Positions 16,161 to 25,476 of a stretch of DNA of 64,000 bases are shown piece after piece. How positions within the stretch are numbered: the first letter of the stretch is position 1; each line of letters starts with the position of its first letter. The position numbers were made by a program, and so were the translations under genes. This DNA is from Pseudomonadota bacterium (lineage in GTDB: Bacteria > Pseudomonadota > Alphaproteobacteria > Sphingomonadales > Sphingomonadaceae): the NCBI GenBank assembly GCA_023423655.1, contig JAFAFE010000006.1, forward strand, positions 558,001 through 622,000, in the 5' to 3' direction. A model generated the notes under the pieces. It searched no databases. It was not told the origin of the DNA and saw only the letters and a list, made by a program, of their open reading frames with translations.

Positions 16161-17386
16161 ATATGTCCCAAATCCTGTCCGTTAAAATAGCGTTTGCAAA
16201 GGCGGTTCTGCCCCAATTGATAAGCGATGGCCGCACTGTCATCGACGTCCCACAGGCACAAATCCGCGCGCATCCCCGGCGCGATCCGGCCATTGTCCGC
16301 CATGCCGAGCGCCTTGGCCGCATGGACGGTGACGCCCGCGAGCACCTCGTCGGGTGTCAGGCGGAACAGGGTCGAGGCCATGTTCATCGTGAGGATGAGC
16401 GAGGAGAGCGGCGAGGTGCCGGGATTATTGTCGGTCGATACCGCAATCGCCACCCCCGCCGCGCGCAGCTTGTCGATGGGCGGCAGTTTGGTTTCGCGCA
16501 ATGTATAAAAAGCACCGGGGAGCAAGACCGCGACGGTCCCTTGCGCCGCCATCGCCTTTATGCCGCTGTCCGATAGATATTCGAGATGATCGGCGGAAAG
16601 CCCGTCAAACTGCGCGACTAGTGCAGCACCGTCCATATCCGACAATTGTTCGGCATGAAGCTTGACCGGAAGGCCGAGCGCCTGCGCGGCTTCAAACACG
16701 CGCTGGGTCTGCTCACGGGTAAAACCGATATTTTCGCAAAAAGCATCAACCGCATCGACCAGACCGAGCGCATGGGCTTCGCGCAATCCGGCAATGCACA
16801 CATCGTCAATATAACGGTCCGCTTCCCCCGCATATTCGGGCGGCAAGGCGTGTGCGGCAAGCCAGGTCGTGCGGATATGGACGGGGCGGATATCGGCAAT
16901 ATGGCGCGCAACCCGCAGCATCTTGATTTCATCGGCGATGGTGAGGCCATAGCCCGACTTGATCTCGATGGTGCCCACCCCTTCGGCCAGCAGCGCGTCG
17001 ATGCGCGGCAGGCTGACCGCGAGCAGCACATCATCATCCATCGCGCGCGTCGCTTTGACGGTGGAGATGGTGCCGCCGCCTGCCCGCGCTATGTCTTCAT
17101 AGCTTGCGCCCTCCAACCGCATCGCAAATTCGCGCGCGCGGTCGCCGCCATGGACGATATGGGTGTGGCAGTCGATCAGCGCAGGGGTGAGCAGGCGGCC
17201 TTCTTCATGTTCGCGCGGCCATTGCTGATAGTCGGCGAGAAGATCCGCGCTAGCCCCGACCCACAGGATACGGCCATCCGCAATCGCCACCGCGCCATCT
17301 TCGATTATGCCGGGCGCGCCTTGCGCCCCATCCATCGTCGCGACGCGCGCATGGGCGATGACAAAAGGCGTGGCGTTGGCCGCCAT
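16157..17386 (-). CDS. hutI: Imidazolonepropionase
   Basis: This metal-dependent amidohydrolase opens the imidazolone ring to give N-formiminoglutamate. The metal-binding motif is LIDCHTHIVHGG. The conserved segments EIKSGYGLT, KLHAEQLSD and STDNNPGTSPL follow in order. The start at 17386 (MAANATPF) is supported by AGGAG nine bases upstream; an in-frame ATG at 17461 would add 25 residues. About 409 residues is the family norm. It leads the hutI-hutH unit and is divergent from hutF. Confidence 0.95.
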   Translation of the reverse strand: MAANATPFVIAHARVATMDGAQGAPGIIEDGAVAIADGRILWVGASADLLADYQQWPREHEEGRLLTPALIDCHTHIVHGGDRAREFAMRLEGASYEDIARAGGGTISTVKATRAMDDDVLLAVSLPRIDALLAEGVGTIEIKSGYGLTIADEIKMLRVARHIADIRPVHIRTTWLAAHALPPEYAGEADRYIDDVCIAGLREAHALGLVDAVDAFCENIGFTREQTQRVFEAAQALGLPVKLHAEQLSDMDGAALVAQFDGLSADHLEYLSDSGIKAMAAQGTVAVLLPGAFYTLRETKLPPIDKLRAAGVAIAVSTDNNPGTSPLSSLILTMNMASTLFRLTPDEVLAGVTVHAAKALGMADNGRIAPGMRADLCLWDVDDSAAIAYQLGQNRLCKRYFNGQDLGHI

Positions 17387-17452
17387 CAAGCTGGTCTCCT
17401 GCATGAAGTTGAGGCCCCGACCATAGGAGCGTTGCGCCACGCGGGCAATATT

Positions 17453-17468
17453 GGTTTCCATAGAAACC
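17453..17468. promoter_or_regulatory. Candidate operator upstream of hutI
   Basis: GGTTTC and GAAACC form a perfect inverted repeat around a four-base centre, about 67 bases before the hutI start. It lies in the 205-base gap between hutI and hutF. The repeat is seen; regulator binding is a guess, as no hut regulator gene is in the window. Confidence 0.3.
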
Positions 17469-17547
17469 GAAACTGTTTAGGGTTCCCACAATGTTGTGCT
17501 CCAGCGCAGGCGGGAGCCTAGGGCAGCATAACGCAACCCAACACTGG

Positions 17548-17567
17548 GTCCCCGCCTTCGCGGGGAC
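17548..17567. repeat. Short palindromic intergenic repeat (family B half)
   Basis: A 20-base near-perfect palindrome, gtccccgcc then ttcgcggggac, shortly before hutF. The same motif occurs as both ends of longer elements at 50151-50239 (inside truB) and 55456-55532. Confidence 0.65.
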
Positions 17568-17591
17568 ACGGGGACAGCGCAAAAATTAAGA

Positions 17592-18959
17592 ATGACCAGC
17601 ATGACCATCTTTGCCGACACCGCTTTATTACCCGAAGGCTGGGCGCATAATGTGCGCGTTGCGGTTGCGGATGAACGCATCACCACGGTTACGCCGGACA
17701 GCACGGCAGAGCCCGGCGATACCCGCATTTCCATCCTCCTCCCCGCACCGGCCAATATCCACAGCCATGCGTTCCAGCGGGCGATGGCGGGGCTTACCGA
17801 AGGGCGCGGGCCCGATGCGTCGGACAGTTTCTGGACATGGCGCAAGCTCATGTACCGCTTCATGGAGCAACTCGGCCCTGATGATGTCGAGGCGATTGCC
17901 GCCTTTGTGCAGATGGAAATGCTCGAAGCAGGCTATGCCGGGTCGGTCGAATTCCATTATCTCCACCATCAACCGGGCGGCGCGCCTTATGCCAAGCTGG
18001 GCGAGCTGAGCGAGCGGATTGCTGCGGCGGCGGCAACCAGCGGCATCGGCCTCACGCTCGCGCCGGTTCTCTACCAATATGGCGGCTGTGACCAGCGGCC
18101 CTTGAATGACAGCCAAGCCCGCTTCGGCAATGATTTTGACCGTTTTGCACGGTTATGGGAGGAGGCGCGGGCCAGCATCGCTGCCCTCCCTGCCGATGCG
18201 CGCATGGCCGTCGCGCCGCACAGCCTGCGCGCGGTGGGGCCGGACAGTCTTGCGCTGTGCGCCACTCTCTCGCCCGCTGACCCGATGCACATCCACATCG
18301 CCGAGCAGGTAGGTGAAGTGGATGAAGTCGTCGCGGCTTGGGGCCAGCGTCCGATTGAATGGCTCTATGACCATCAAGCGGTGGACAGCCGCTGGACGCT
18401 GATACACGCGACGCAGATGGAACCGCACGAAACCGAAATGGTCGCAAGTTCGGGCGCGGTGGCGGGGCTATGCCCGATCACCGAGGCCAATCTGGGCGAC
18501 GGGATTTTCGACGGGGTGCGCTATTTGGGCAGCGGCGGGCGGTTCGCCATCGGATCGGACAGCAATATCCATATCAGCCTTGCCCAAGAATTACGCGCAC
18601 TCGAATATAGCCAACGCCTGCGCGACAAGGGCCGCGCGATGCTCGCCACCGAAGGCCGGTCAGCAGGACGGCTGATGCTGGAAGAAGCGGCCAAGGGCGG
18701 CGCGGTTTCGAGCGGGCGCGACAGCGGCGCGATTGCGGCAGGCAAACTCGCCGACCTGCTGGCGCTAGATGGCAATGCCACCAATTTACTTGGGCGCAGC
18801 GGCGACCAGCTTATTGATAGCTGGATATTCGCAGGGGATGACAGGCTTGTCACCGACGTGTGGAGTGCCGGACGCCATCAGGTGCAAGGCGGCCGCCACA
18901 TCGCACGCGACGCGATTGCGGGCGAATATCGGCGGGTGCTGGAAAGATTGGTGGGGTAA
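17592..18959 (+). CDS. hutF: Formimidoylglutamate deiminase HutF
   Basis: The 455-residue amidohydrolase converts N-formiminoglutamate to N-formylglutamate and ammonia. Metal ligands are visible in PANIHSHAFQRAM (HxH), MHIHIAEQ and the SDSNIHIS segment. The FWTWRKLMYRF stretch is typical of HutF and sets it apart from other amidohydrolases. Its presence with HutG shows the five-step route to glutamate and formate rather than the HutG formiminase route. It diverges from hutI. Confidence 0.95.
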   Translation: MTSMTIFADTALLPEGWAHNVRVAVADERITTVTPDSTAEPGDTRISILLPAPANIHSHAFQRAMAGLTEGRGPDASDSFWTWRKLMYRFMEQLGPDDVEAIAAFVQMEMLEAGYAGSVEFHYLHHQPGGAPYAKLGELSERIAAAAATSGIGLTLAPVLYQYGGCDQRPLNDSQARFGNDFDRFARLWEEARASIAALPADARMAVAPHSLRAVGPDSLALCATLSPADPMHIHIAEQVGEVDEVVAAWGQRPIEWLYDHQAVDSRWTLIHATQMEPHETEMVASSGAVAGLCPITEANLGDGIFDGVRYLGSGGRFAIGSDSNIHISLAQELRALEYSQRLRDKGRAMLATEGRSAGRLMLEEAAKGGAVSSGRDSGAIAAGKLADLLALDGNATNLLGRSGDQLIDSWIFAGDDRLVTDVWSAGRHQVQGGRHIARDAIAGEYRRVLERLVG

Positions 18960-18965
18960 TGAACG

Positions 18966-19109
18966 CCCCTCCTCCTTTAGGGGAGGGGCAACGAAGACTT
19001 AGGAATTTGAAGCGTAGCTGAAAATTCTTAGTCGTAGTGGGGTGGGGTCTGTCGGATTGCCCCATGCTATACGGATAGACCCCACCCCACTTCGCCTAAA
19101 GGAGGAGGG
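18966..19109. repeat. Double-palindrome intergenic repeat (family A)
   Basis: A left palindrome, cccctcctcc...ggggagggg (18966-18988), and a right end matching its outer arm (cctaaaggaggaggg) flank a core with inverted copies of gaagacttaggaatttgaa and aaaattcttagtcgtag. It separates hutF and bpt, which converge on it. Confidence 0.75.
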
Positions 19110-19119
19110 CCATAAAATC

Positions 19120-19893
19120 TCACAACAACGCCAACTGCGCTTCCGGCATCGCCACCGGCACTCCCTCGAACCGGTTCCAGCCTTCAGGCCCCAGACGTTC
19201 CAACGGTTGAAAACGCATTTTATATTCCATCCGCTTTGCGCCCTCGACCCAATAGCCCAGATAGACATAGGGCAAGCCCACGCGCGCGGCGCGCTGGATA
19301 TGGTCTAGGATGATGAAGGTGCCAAGGCCGGGACGGGCCTCTTCGGACGCATCAAAAAAGCTGTAAATCATCGACAGGCCATCCGCCTGCCGGTCGGTCA
19401 GACAGGCGCCGACCAGCTTGCCGGGGCGGCCATCGACAGAGGGTTCGCGATATTCGACCACATAGCTATCGACCGAGCTATGTTGCACCATGTCGGCATA
19501 ATCATGCTCGTCCATATCGGCCATGCCGCCGGTCGGGTGGCGCGCGGCGAGATAGCGGCGCAGCAGGTCAAACTGTTCCTCGGTCGCCCACGGCTTGCAT
19601 GCGGTCACTTCAAGGTCGGCATGACGGCGCAGCGTCTTTTTCTGGCTCGCATTGGGAACAAATTCACTGGCGACGACGCGCACCGATATGCAGGCCGAAC
19701 AATGGAGGCAGCTTGGACGGTAAGCGACATTCTGGCTGCGGCGAAAGCCGATGCGGCCCAGCGCATCATTCAGCTCCACCGCATTGGGACCGTTCAGTTC
19801 GGTAAACACCTTGCGCTCCAGCTTACCCGGCAAATAGGGGCAAGGGCTGGGGCTGGTGACAAAGAATCGGGGAAAACGAAACGGGGCCGTCAT
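19120..19893 (-). CDS. bpt: Aspartate/glutamate leucyltransferase (Bpt)
   Basis: The 257-residue enzyme moves leucine from Leu-tRNA to proteins with N-terminal Asp or Glu, feeding the N-degron pathway. Family features are the N-terminal Cys motif within CLHCSACIS, YRPSCLHC before it, and the GNAT-like C-terminal part with GLGTFIILDHIQRA and YLGYWVEGAKRMEYK. The length matches the bacterial Bpt branch. It is a single gene between ilvA and a repeat. Confidence 0.93.
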   Translation of the reverse strand: MTAPFRFPRFFVTSPSPCPYLPGKLERKVFTELNGPNAVELNDALGRIGFRRSQNVAYRPSCLHCSACISVRVVASEFVPNASQKKTLRRHADLEVTACKPWATEEQFDLLRRYLAARHPTGGMADMDEHDYADMVQHSSVDSYVVEYREPSVDGRPGKLVGACLTDRQADGLSMIYSFFDASEEARPGLGTFIILDHIQRAARVGLPYVYLGYWVEGAKRMEYKMRFQPLERLGPEGWNRFEGVPVAMPEAQLALL

Positions 19894-20014
19894 GCTACGC
19901 TTTCAATCCTCCACCACCCACTTGCGTCAAGCCTTATTATGCCGCGCCCTGCGCCCCTTTAAAAGTATATTTACCATGAAAAGAGGTTAACGCGCTGAAA
20001 GACAAGGCCAACCC

Positions 20015-21259
20015 CTATGCCAACTCCACCAACGTCACCTGATAGCCATCTTCGCGCAGCCCCGCGATCAGGCGGTTCAAATGGTCGCGGTCGCGGGTTT
20101 CACATTCTATGTCGGTGATGAGGCCCTTGGCGGGGAGCGTGGTGAAGACGCGCTGGTGGTAGATTTCGATGATATTGACCTGATGTTCGTCAAAGGCGCG
20201 CATCACCTTGAACAGCGATCCGGGGCGGTCCTGCAAGCGGATGCGCAGGCGTGCAAGACGGCCCGAGCGCGCTAGGTCGCGTAGCAAGACATTGGCGAGC
20301 AACCGCGTGTCGATATTGCCGCCCGACAAGGTGAGGCCGATATTGCGGCCTTCAAACTTGTCGGCATGGGCAAGGAGCGCGGCAAGACCCGCCGCCCCGC
20401 CGCCTTCAACCACGGTTTTTTCAATCTGGAGCAGCAGGCTGACCGCGCGCTCCAGATGGCGTTCGCCCACCAGCACAATATCATCGGCAAGGCTTTCGAC
20501 GATTTTGGAGGTGAACGCACCGGGTTGTTTGACCGCAATCCCTTCGGCGAGCGTATCGCCTTCGGACGGCATATCGACATGGTTGATATAGGCATACATG
20601 GACGGATAAAGTTCCGCCTGCACACCGATCAGCTTGATTTCCGGCTTGATGCCGCGCGCCGCCGTTCCCATGCCCGAAAACAGCCCGCCCCCGCCAATCG
20701 GGATGATGAGCGTGTCGATTTCGGGCGCATCTTCCAACAGTTCGAGCGCGACCGTCCCCTGCCCTGCGGCAACATTGGGATCATCGAATGGCTGGACGAA
20801 GCTTAAATTGCGCTCGATCTCCAGCTTGCGCGCATGGGCATAAGCTTCATCGAAATTTTCGCCATAAAGGACGATTTCTGCGCCGTGGCTTTGCGTCTGA
20901 TAGACTTTGACCGTCGGCGTGGTGCGCGGCATCACGATAGTGACGGGCACCCCCAAGCGCCGCCCGTGATAGGCGAGCCCCTGCGCATGATTGCCTGCGG
21001 ACGCCGCAATCACGCCGCGTGCGCGCTGGTCGGGATCCATCAGTAAGAGCGCATTTAACGCCCCGCGCTCTTTATAGGCGGCGGTAAATTGCTGGTTTTC
21101 AAATTTGAGCCACACATTCGCGCCGACCATTTCTGACAGGGTTTGCGACCGGAGTGTGGGCGTGCGCACGACCGCGCCTTTAATCCGTTCCGCTGCTGCC
21201 CGCACATCGGCAAGCGTCAAAAGGTCGGAGGCGGGGCGATCATGCGATTCTGTATCCAT
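20015..21259 (-). CDS. ilvA: Threonine ammonia-lyase
   Basis: This PLP enzyme of 414 residues turns threonine into 2-oxobutanoate. The PLP lysine is in FTAAYKERGAL, the phosphate-binding loop is IIPIGGGGLFSGMG, and LTLSGGNID follows. A single ACT domain closes the protein (LRIRLQDRPGSLFKVMRAF). One ACT domain and this length fit the short branch used for degradation or branched-chain synthesis. The start at 21259 is chosen because longer frames would run into the divergent dehydrogenase gene. Confidence 0.93.
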   Translation of the reverse strand: MDTESHDRPASDLLTLADVRAAAERIKGAVVRTPTLRSQTLSEMVGANVWLKFENQQFTAAYKERGALNALLLMDPDQRARGVIAASAGNHAQGLAYHGRRLGVPVTIVMPRTTPTVKVYQTQSHGAEIVLYGENFDEAYAHARKLEIERNLSFVQPFDDPNVAAGQGTVALELLEDAPEIDTLIIPIGGGGLFSGMGTAARGIKPEIKLIGVQAELYPSMYAYINHVDMPSEGDTLAEGIAVKQPGAFTSKIVESLADDIVLVGERHLERAVSLLLQIEKTVVEGGGAAGLAALLAHADKFEGRNIGLTLSGGNIDTRLLANVLLRDLARSGRLARLRIRLQDRPGSLFKVMRAFDEHQVNIIEIYHQRVFTTLPAKGLITDIECETRDRDHLNRLIAGLREDGYQVTLVELA

Positions 21260-21332
21260 GCCCGCCGTCCTAATGCGATTGGCCCCCAATGTCATCTGGC
21301 GCTTCGCACTTATGCTGGCTATGACAAGGCGC

Positions 21333-22199
21333 ATGGCAATTATCGCATTTATCGGTACCGGCGTGATGGGGGGCCCGATTGCCGGGCATCTCGCCAAGGC
21401 TGGTCATTCGCTCATCGTCTATAACCGCACCCGCGAAAAGGCCGAACGCTGGGCCGCTACTTATGGCGGCAGCGTCGCCGACAGCCCGCAGGATGCCGCC
21501 GCCAATGCCGATGTCGTCATCAGTTGCGCAGGCAATGATGATGATCTCGCCTCCATCACCTTGGGCCGCGATGGCGCGTTCCGGGCGATGAAGAAGGGCG
21601 CGCTCTATATCGACCATGCGACCGTATCGGCGCGCATCGCCCGGCAATTATCGGTCGAGGCCGATTCGTTGGGATTGCTGTTCGTCGATGCGCCGGTCAC
21701 CGGCGGTGAAGCGGGCGCGGTCAACGGCACCTTGTCGATCATGTGCGGCGGCAAGCCCAAAGCCGTCGAAGCCGCCCGCCCGATAATGGAAGCCTATTCG
21801 TCGCGCATCACCCATATTGGCGGCCCCGGCGCAGGGCAGACCGCCAAGATGGTCAACCAGATTGCAATTGCGGGCGTTATCCAAAGCCTCGCCGAAGCGT
21901 TGCGCTTTGCCCAGGCCGCCGACCTTGATACCGACAAGGTATTTGAAGCGATTTCCGGCGGCGCGGCCTCCAGTTGGCAAATGACCAACCGCTGGGCGAC
22001 GATGGCGCGTGACGAATTTGATTTCGGCTTTGCGGTCGATTGGATGCGCAAGGATTTAAGCCTTGCGATTGACGAAGCGCGTGCGAACGGCGCAACCCTG
22101 CCGCTCGCCGCGATGGTCGAGCAATATTATGCCGACGTTCAGAAAATGGGCGGTAGCCGTCAGGATACCAGTGCGCTTGTGCGGAGAATACCGAAGTGA
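21333..22199 (+). CDS. 3-hydroxyisobutyrate dehydrogenase-family NAD(P) oxidoreductase
   Basis: The protein has 288 residues from the ATG at 21333 (another ATG four codons upstream is possible). The NAD(P) fold is FIGTGVMGGPIAGHL at the very start. The substrate-binding loop is DAPVTGGEAGAVNGTLS, and the catalytic Lys lies in GAGQTAKMVNQ. The family includes 3-hydroxyisobutyrate, tartronate semialdehyde and glyoxylate reductases, and the substrate cannot be told apart here. The stop overlaps the GTG of the next gene (GTGA), so the two are co-translated. Confidence 0.9.
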   Translation: MAIIAFIGTGVMGGPIAGHLAKAGHSLIVYNRTREKAERWAATYGGSVADSPQDAAANADVVISCAGNDDDLASITLGRDGAFRAMKKGALYIDHATVSARIARQLSVEADSLGLLFVDAPVTGGEAGAVNGTLSIMCGGKPKAVEAARPIMEAYSSRITHIGGPGAGQTAKMVNQIAIAGVIQSLAEALRFAQAADLDTDKVFEAISGGAASSWQMTNRWATMARDEFDFGFAVDWMRKDLSLAIDEARANGATLPLAAMVEQYYADVQKMGGSRQDTSALVRRIPK

Positions 22200-23965
22200 A
22201 TAGAAAAATCGCGATTGCGTTAGGCGGGGCTGCGCTGCTGACCGGCGCGCCCGCTTATGCCGATGGCCTCATCGAAAATGTCAACGGCATCACGCTCGAC
22301 AAGGACGGGCGCACCATCCATTTCACCGGCATCCTTATCGGCGATGACGGCAAGGTGAAGCAATTATTGGCGGGCAAGGAACGCCCCGCCACCGACACGC
22401 GCAACAGCAAAAAGCGCAAAAAAGACCAGCGCGAACCGGTCAAGTCTTTGACCTTCACCTATGACGGCAAGGGCCGCACCTTACTCCCCGGCTTTATCGA
22501 CGCGCATGGCCATGTGACCGGCCTTGGCTTCAACGCGATGATGCTCGATCTGAGCGATGCGACCAGCCTTGATGATGCGCTGGCACGGATTCAGGCTTAT
22601 GCCGCCAAAAATCCGGATGCGCCGTGGATTTTGGGGCGCGGCTGGAATCAGGAAAAATGGGGGCTGAACCGCTTCCCGACCGCCGCCGAACTCGACCGCG
22701 TGACGGGTGGACGCCCCGCTTGGCTGGTGCGTGTCGACGGCCATGCAGGCTGGGCCAATAGCCGCGCGATGCAGCTTGCTGGTGTGACTGGTGCCACCAA
22801 AGAACCGGCAGGTGGCAAGATCGACATGGCGGGTGGCAAGCCTGCGGGCGTGTTCGTCGATGGCGCGATGGCGCTTGTCAGCAAGGATGTGCCGCAACCC
22901 TCAGCGCGCGATTATGACCGCGCGTTGCAGGAAGCACAGGCGCTGCTACTACAAAACGGCATCACCACCGCGACCGATATGGGCACGACCGTGGCCGATT
23001 GGAACGCTTATCGCCGCGCAGGTGATTTGGGGCAGCTCCGCATCCGCATCCTGTCCTACGCGCATGAAATTGACGATATGGCGGTCATCGGCGGTCCGCG
23101 CCCGACGCCTTGGCTTTATAATGACAAGCTGCGCATGGTCGGGGTAAAGCTCTATCTCGACGGCGCGTTGGGTTCGCGCGGGGCGTGGCTCAAAGCGCCC
23201 TATAGCGATGCGCCGGGCAATTCGGGCCTGCCGCTCCTGTCTTATTCGCAGCTCCGCAACAAGTTGGTGCGCGCGAGCATGGACAAGTTCCAGGTCGCCA
23301 TCCACGCGATTGGCGACAAGGCCAATGACGATGTGCTGGAAGCGATTGAAAGCGTTGCGGGCACCTATCCCGACGACCGGCGCTGGCGCGTCGAACATGC
23401 GCAAATTGTCGATCCCGCCGACATTGCGCGGTTCGGCAGACATGGTACGATCGCCTCGATGCAACCGGTGCATGAAACCTCCGACCGCGTGATGGCCGAA
23501 ACAAGGCTGGGGGCGGCGCGGTTGGCAGGCGCTTATGCATGGCGCTCGATTGGTGCGACCGGCGCGCGACTTGCCTTCGGCTCCGACTTTCCGGTCGAAA
23601 GCCCCAATCCGCTCGCCGGTTTTGCCGCTGCTATTTCACGCGAAGATGCAAGCGGCCAGCCGCCCGGCGGATGGCAGCCGCAGGAAAAAGTGACGCGTGA
23701 AATCGCATTGGACGGCTTCACCCGCACCGCCGCCTTCGCTGCCTTCGCAGAAGACCGCCTCGGCATCCTCGCCCCCGGTATGCGCGCGGATTTCGTCATC
23801 CTCGACGTTGACCCGATGCAGGCCACCCCGCAGCAAATCTGGAACGGCAAGGTGCTGGAAACCTGGATAGACGGGCGGCCTGCCTGGCAGGCGGGGCGCG
23901 TGACTTTCCCCACGCCCGACGCGCCCAGCCCCGCTACGCCAAAGCCGCAAGGGCCGGGGCGGTAG
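22196..23965 (+). CDS. Exported amidohydrolase family 3 (YtcJ-like) protein
   Basis: The protein has 589 residues and begins with a GTG overlapping the previous stop. A signal peptide covers about residues 1-22 (IAIALGGAALLTGAPAYA). Metal-site motifs are GFIDAHGHVTGLG, HAIGDKANDDVL, VEHAQIVDPAD and FGSDFPVESPNPL, in the order of amidohydrolase 3. It likely hydrolyses an amide or ester in the periplasm. Substrate unknown. A Lys/Arg-rich loop (NSKKRKKDQREP) sits near residue 65. Confidence 0.9.
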   Translation: MNRKIAIALGGAALLTGAPAYADGLIENVNGITLDKDGRTIHFTGILIGDDGKVKQLLAGKERPATDTRNSKKRKKDQREPVKSLTFTYDGKGRTLLPGFIDAHGHVTGLGFNAMMLDLSDATSLDDALARIQAYAAKNPDAPWILGRGWNQEKWGLNRFPTAAELDRVTGGRPAWLVRVDGHAGWANSRAMQLAGVTGATKEPAGGKIDMAGGKPAGVFVDGAMALVSKDVPQPSARDYDRALQEAQALLLQNGITTATDMGTTVADWNAYRRAGDLGQLRIRILSYAHEIDDMAVIGGPRPTPWLYNDKLRMVGVKLYLDGALGSRGAWLKAPYSDAPGNSGLPLLSYSQLRNKLVRASMDKFQVAIHAIGDKANDDVLEAIESVAGTYPDDRRWRVEHAQIVDPADIARFGRHGTIASMQPVHETSDRVMAETRLGAARLAGAYAWRSIGATGARLAFGSDFPVESPNPLAGFAAAISREDASGQPPGGWQPQEKVTREIALDGFTRTAAFAAFAEDRLGILAPGMRADFVILDVDPMQATPQQIWNGKVLETWIDGRPAWQAGRVTFPTPDAPSPATPKPQGPGR

Positions 23966-23998
23966 GTTGAACTTTAAGAATCGCATAAATTAACCCGT

Positions 23999-24074
23999 TA
24001 GCCCTGAGCTTGTCGAAGGGCGGGGGTAAAGCAAGCGCCATACTGATAGCCGCCCTTCGACAAGCTCAGGGCTA
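23999..24074. repeat. Perfect 24-base inverted repeat
   Basis: The arms run 23999-24022 and 24051-24074, with a 28-base loop, and contain the widespread motif cctgagcttgtcgaaggg. The stretch 23966-24159 between the amidohydrolase and the monooxygenase-like gene holds nothing else obvious. It may serve as a terminator. Confidence 0.85.
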
Positions 24075-24159
24075 GCATTTTGGGGAAAAGGGGGGCTTTG
24101 GGGTGCTGAGCGAGGCGTAAAGCCTTGCAGCCAACGCGCCCCGCCCCCATCTCGACCCG

Positions 24160-25161
24160 ATGACCCGTTATTCGCTACTCGACCTCGCCCAGATAACCGA
24201 AAATGGTTCGGTTGCCCAAAGCCTTGCCAATGCCGCCGACATAGCGCGCCATGCCGAACAGCTTGGTTTCACCCGCTATTGGGCCGCCGAACATCATGGC
24301 ATGGCGGGTATTGCGAGCGCCGCGACGTCGCTCGTCATCCAGCATGTCGCGGCGGCGACATCGACGATGCGGGTGGGCGCGGGCGGTATCATGCTCCCCA
24401 ACCATGCGCCGCTCGTCATTGCCGAACAGTTCGGCACGCTCGATGCGCTTTATCCGGGGCGGATAGATTTGGGGTTGGGCCGCGCACCGGGGAGCGACCA
24501 GCGTGTTGCCGCCGCGCTCCGCCGTACATTGAACAGCGATCCCAATGAATTTCCGCGCGATGTGATGGAGTTGCAAAGCTTCTTCGCTGATGACGGACAG
24601 ACCGGCATCAGCGCAACCCCAGGCGCAGGCGCGGATGTGCAACTCTACATATTGGGGAGCAGCCTTTATGGCGCACAGGTCGCCGCCGCCTTGGGCCTGC
24701 CTTATGCCTTCGCCAGCCATTTCGCACCGCAAATGCTCGACGAAGCCTTGGAGATCTATCGTCGCGACTTCCGCCCAAGTGCGGTGTTGCGCGCGCCTTA
24801 TGTGATCGCAGGCTATAATATTTTCGCCGCGGATAACGACGAAGAAGCCGACTATCTCGCCAGTTCGATGCAACAAGCGTTCGTCGCGATTCGCACCGGC
24901 CAATCCATCCGCCTGCCCCCGCCGGTGCGCGATTATCACGCGACATTGGGCGGCCAAGGCAATGCGCTGCTGGACCATGTCCTGTCCGCCAGCGCCATCG
25001 GCAGCGCGGCAACCGTCAAGGCGCGCGTCCAAAGCTTCCTCGCCCGCACCCGCGCCGATGAAATCATCATCGCTTGTTCGATGTATGACCATGAAGCGCG
25101 CAAACGCAGTTTGGAAATTGCGGCGGACGTGTTTCGCTCTCTACCGGGAACAGCCGCATGA
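24160..25161 (+). CDS. LLM-class flavin-dependent oxidoreductase (luciferase-like)
   Basis: The 333-residue protein shows the bacterial-luciferase-like TIM barrel: ARHAEQLGFTRYWAAEHHG, VGAGGIMLPNHAPLVIAEQFGTL (in part), and LGLGRAPGSDQ. These match the subgroup often annotated as LLM flavin-dependent oxidoreductases near alkane or nitrilotriacetate monooxygenases. It would use FMNH2 supplied by another enzyme. The stop overlaps the YdeI-like gene start (ATGA). Confidence 0.9.
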   Translation: MTRYSLLDLAQITENGSVAQSLANAADIARHAEQLGFTRYWAAEHHGMAGIASAATSLVIQHVAAATSTMRVGAGGIMLPNHAPLVIAEQFGTLDALYPGRIDLGLGRAPGSDQRVAAALRRTLNSDPNEFPRDVMELQSFFADDGQTGISATPGAGADVQLYILGSSLYGAQVAAALGLPYAFASHFAPQMLDEALEIYRRDFRPSAVLRAPYVIAGYNIFAADNDEEADYLASSMQQAFVAIRTGQSIRLPPPVRDYHATLGGQGNALLDHVLSASAIGSAATVKARVQSFLARTRADEIIIACSMYDHEARKRSLEIAADVFRSLPGTAA

Positions 25162-25472
25162 ACGAAGATTTCGCCCAAGGCACCGTGCATCAGGCGCAAG
25201 ATGATATGCGCGCGGCACTCACCGCCGATCCTGCTATCCTCGCCCTGTGGCAAAAGCTAACCCCCTTGGGCCGCAACGAATTCATCTGCTGGGTCGACGA
25301 CGCCAAACAAGCCGCCACCCGCGCCCGCCGCATCCGCCGCACAGTCGAAGAATTAGCCGATGGCAAAAAACGCCCCTGCTGCTTTGTCGGCTGCATCCAC
25401 CGCACCGACAAAGCGCCGGGGAAATGGCAGCGGGAGGTTTTGTTGGGGAAGAAGGGACAAGAGGTGCAGTGA
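25158..25472 (+). CDS. YdeI/OmpD-associated (OmdA) family protein
   Basis: The protein has 104 residues and is coupled to the upstream flavin-dependent gene by a four-base overlap. The OmdA-like signature is ALWQKLTPLGRNEFICWV followed by DAKQAATRARRIRRTVEEL. A CCFVGCIHR segment near the C-terminus has three Cys. Members are small cytoplasmic proteins of unclear function, some linked to bacteriocin tolerance. It ends four bases before a convergent gene. Confidence 0.85.
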   Translation: MNEDFAQGTVHQAQDDMRAALTADPAILALWQKLTPLGRNEFICWVDDAKQAATRARRIRRTVEELADGKKRPCCFVGCIHRTDKAPGKWQREVLLGKKGQEVQ

Positions 25473-25476
25473 TCGG

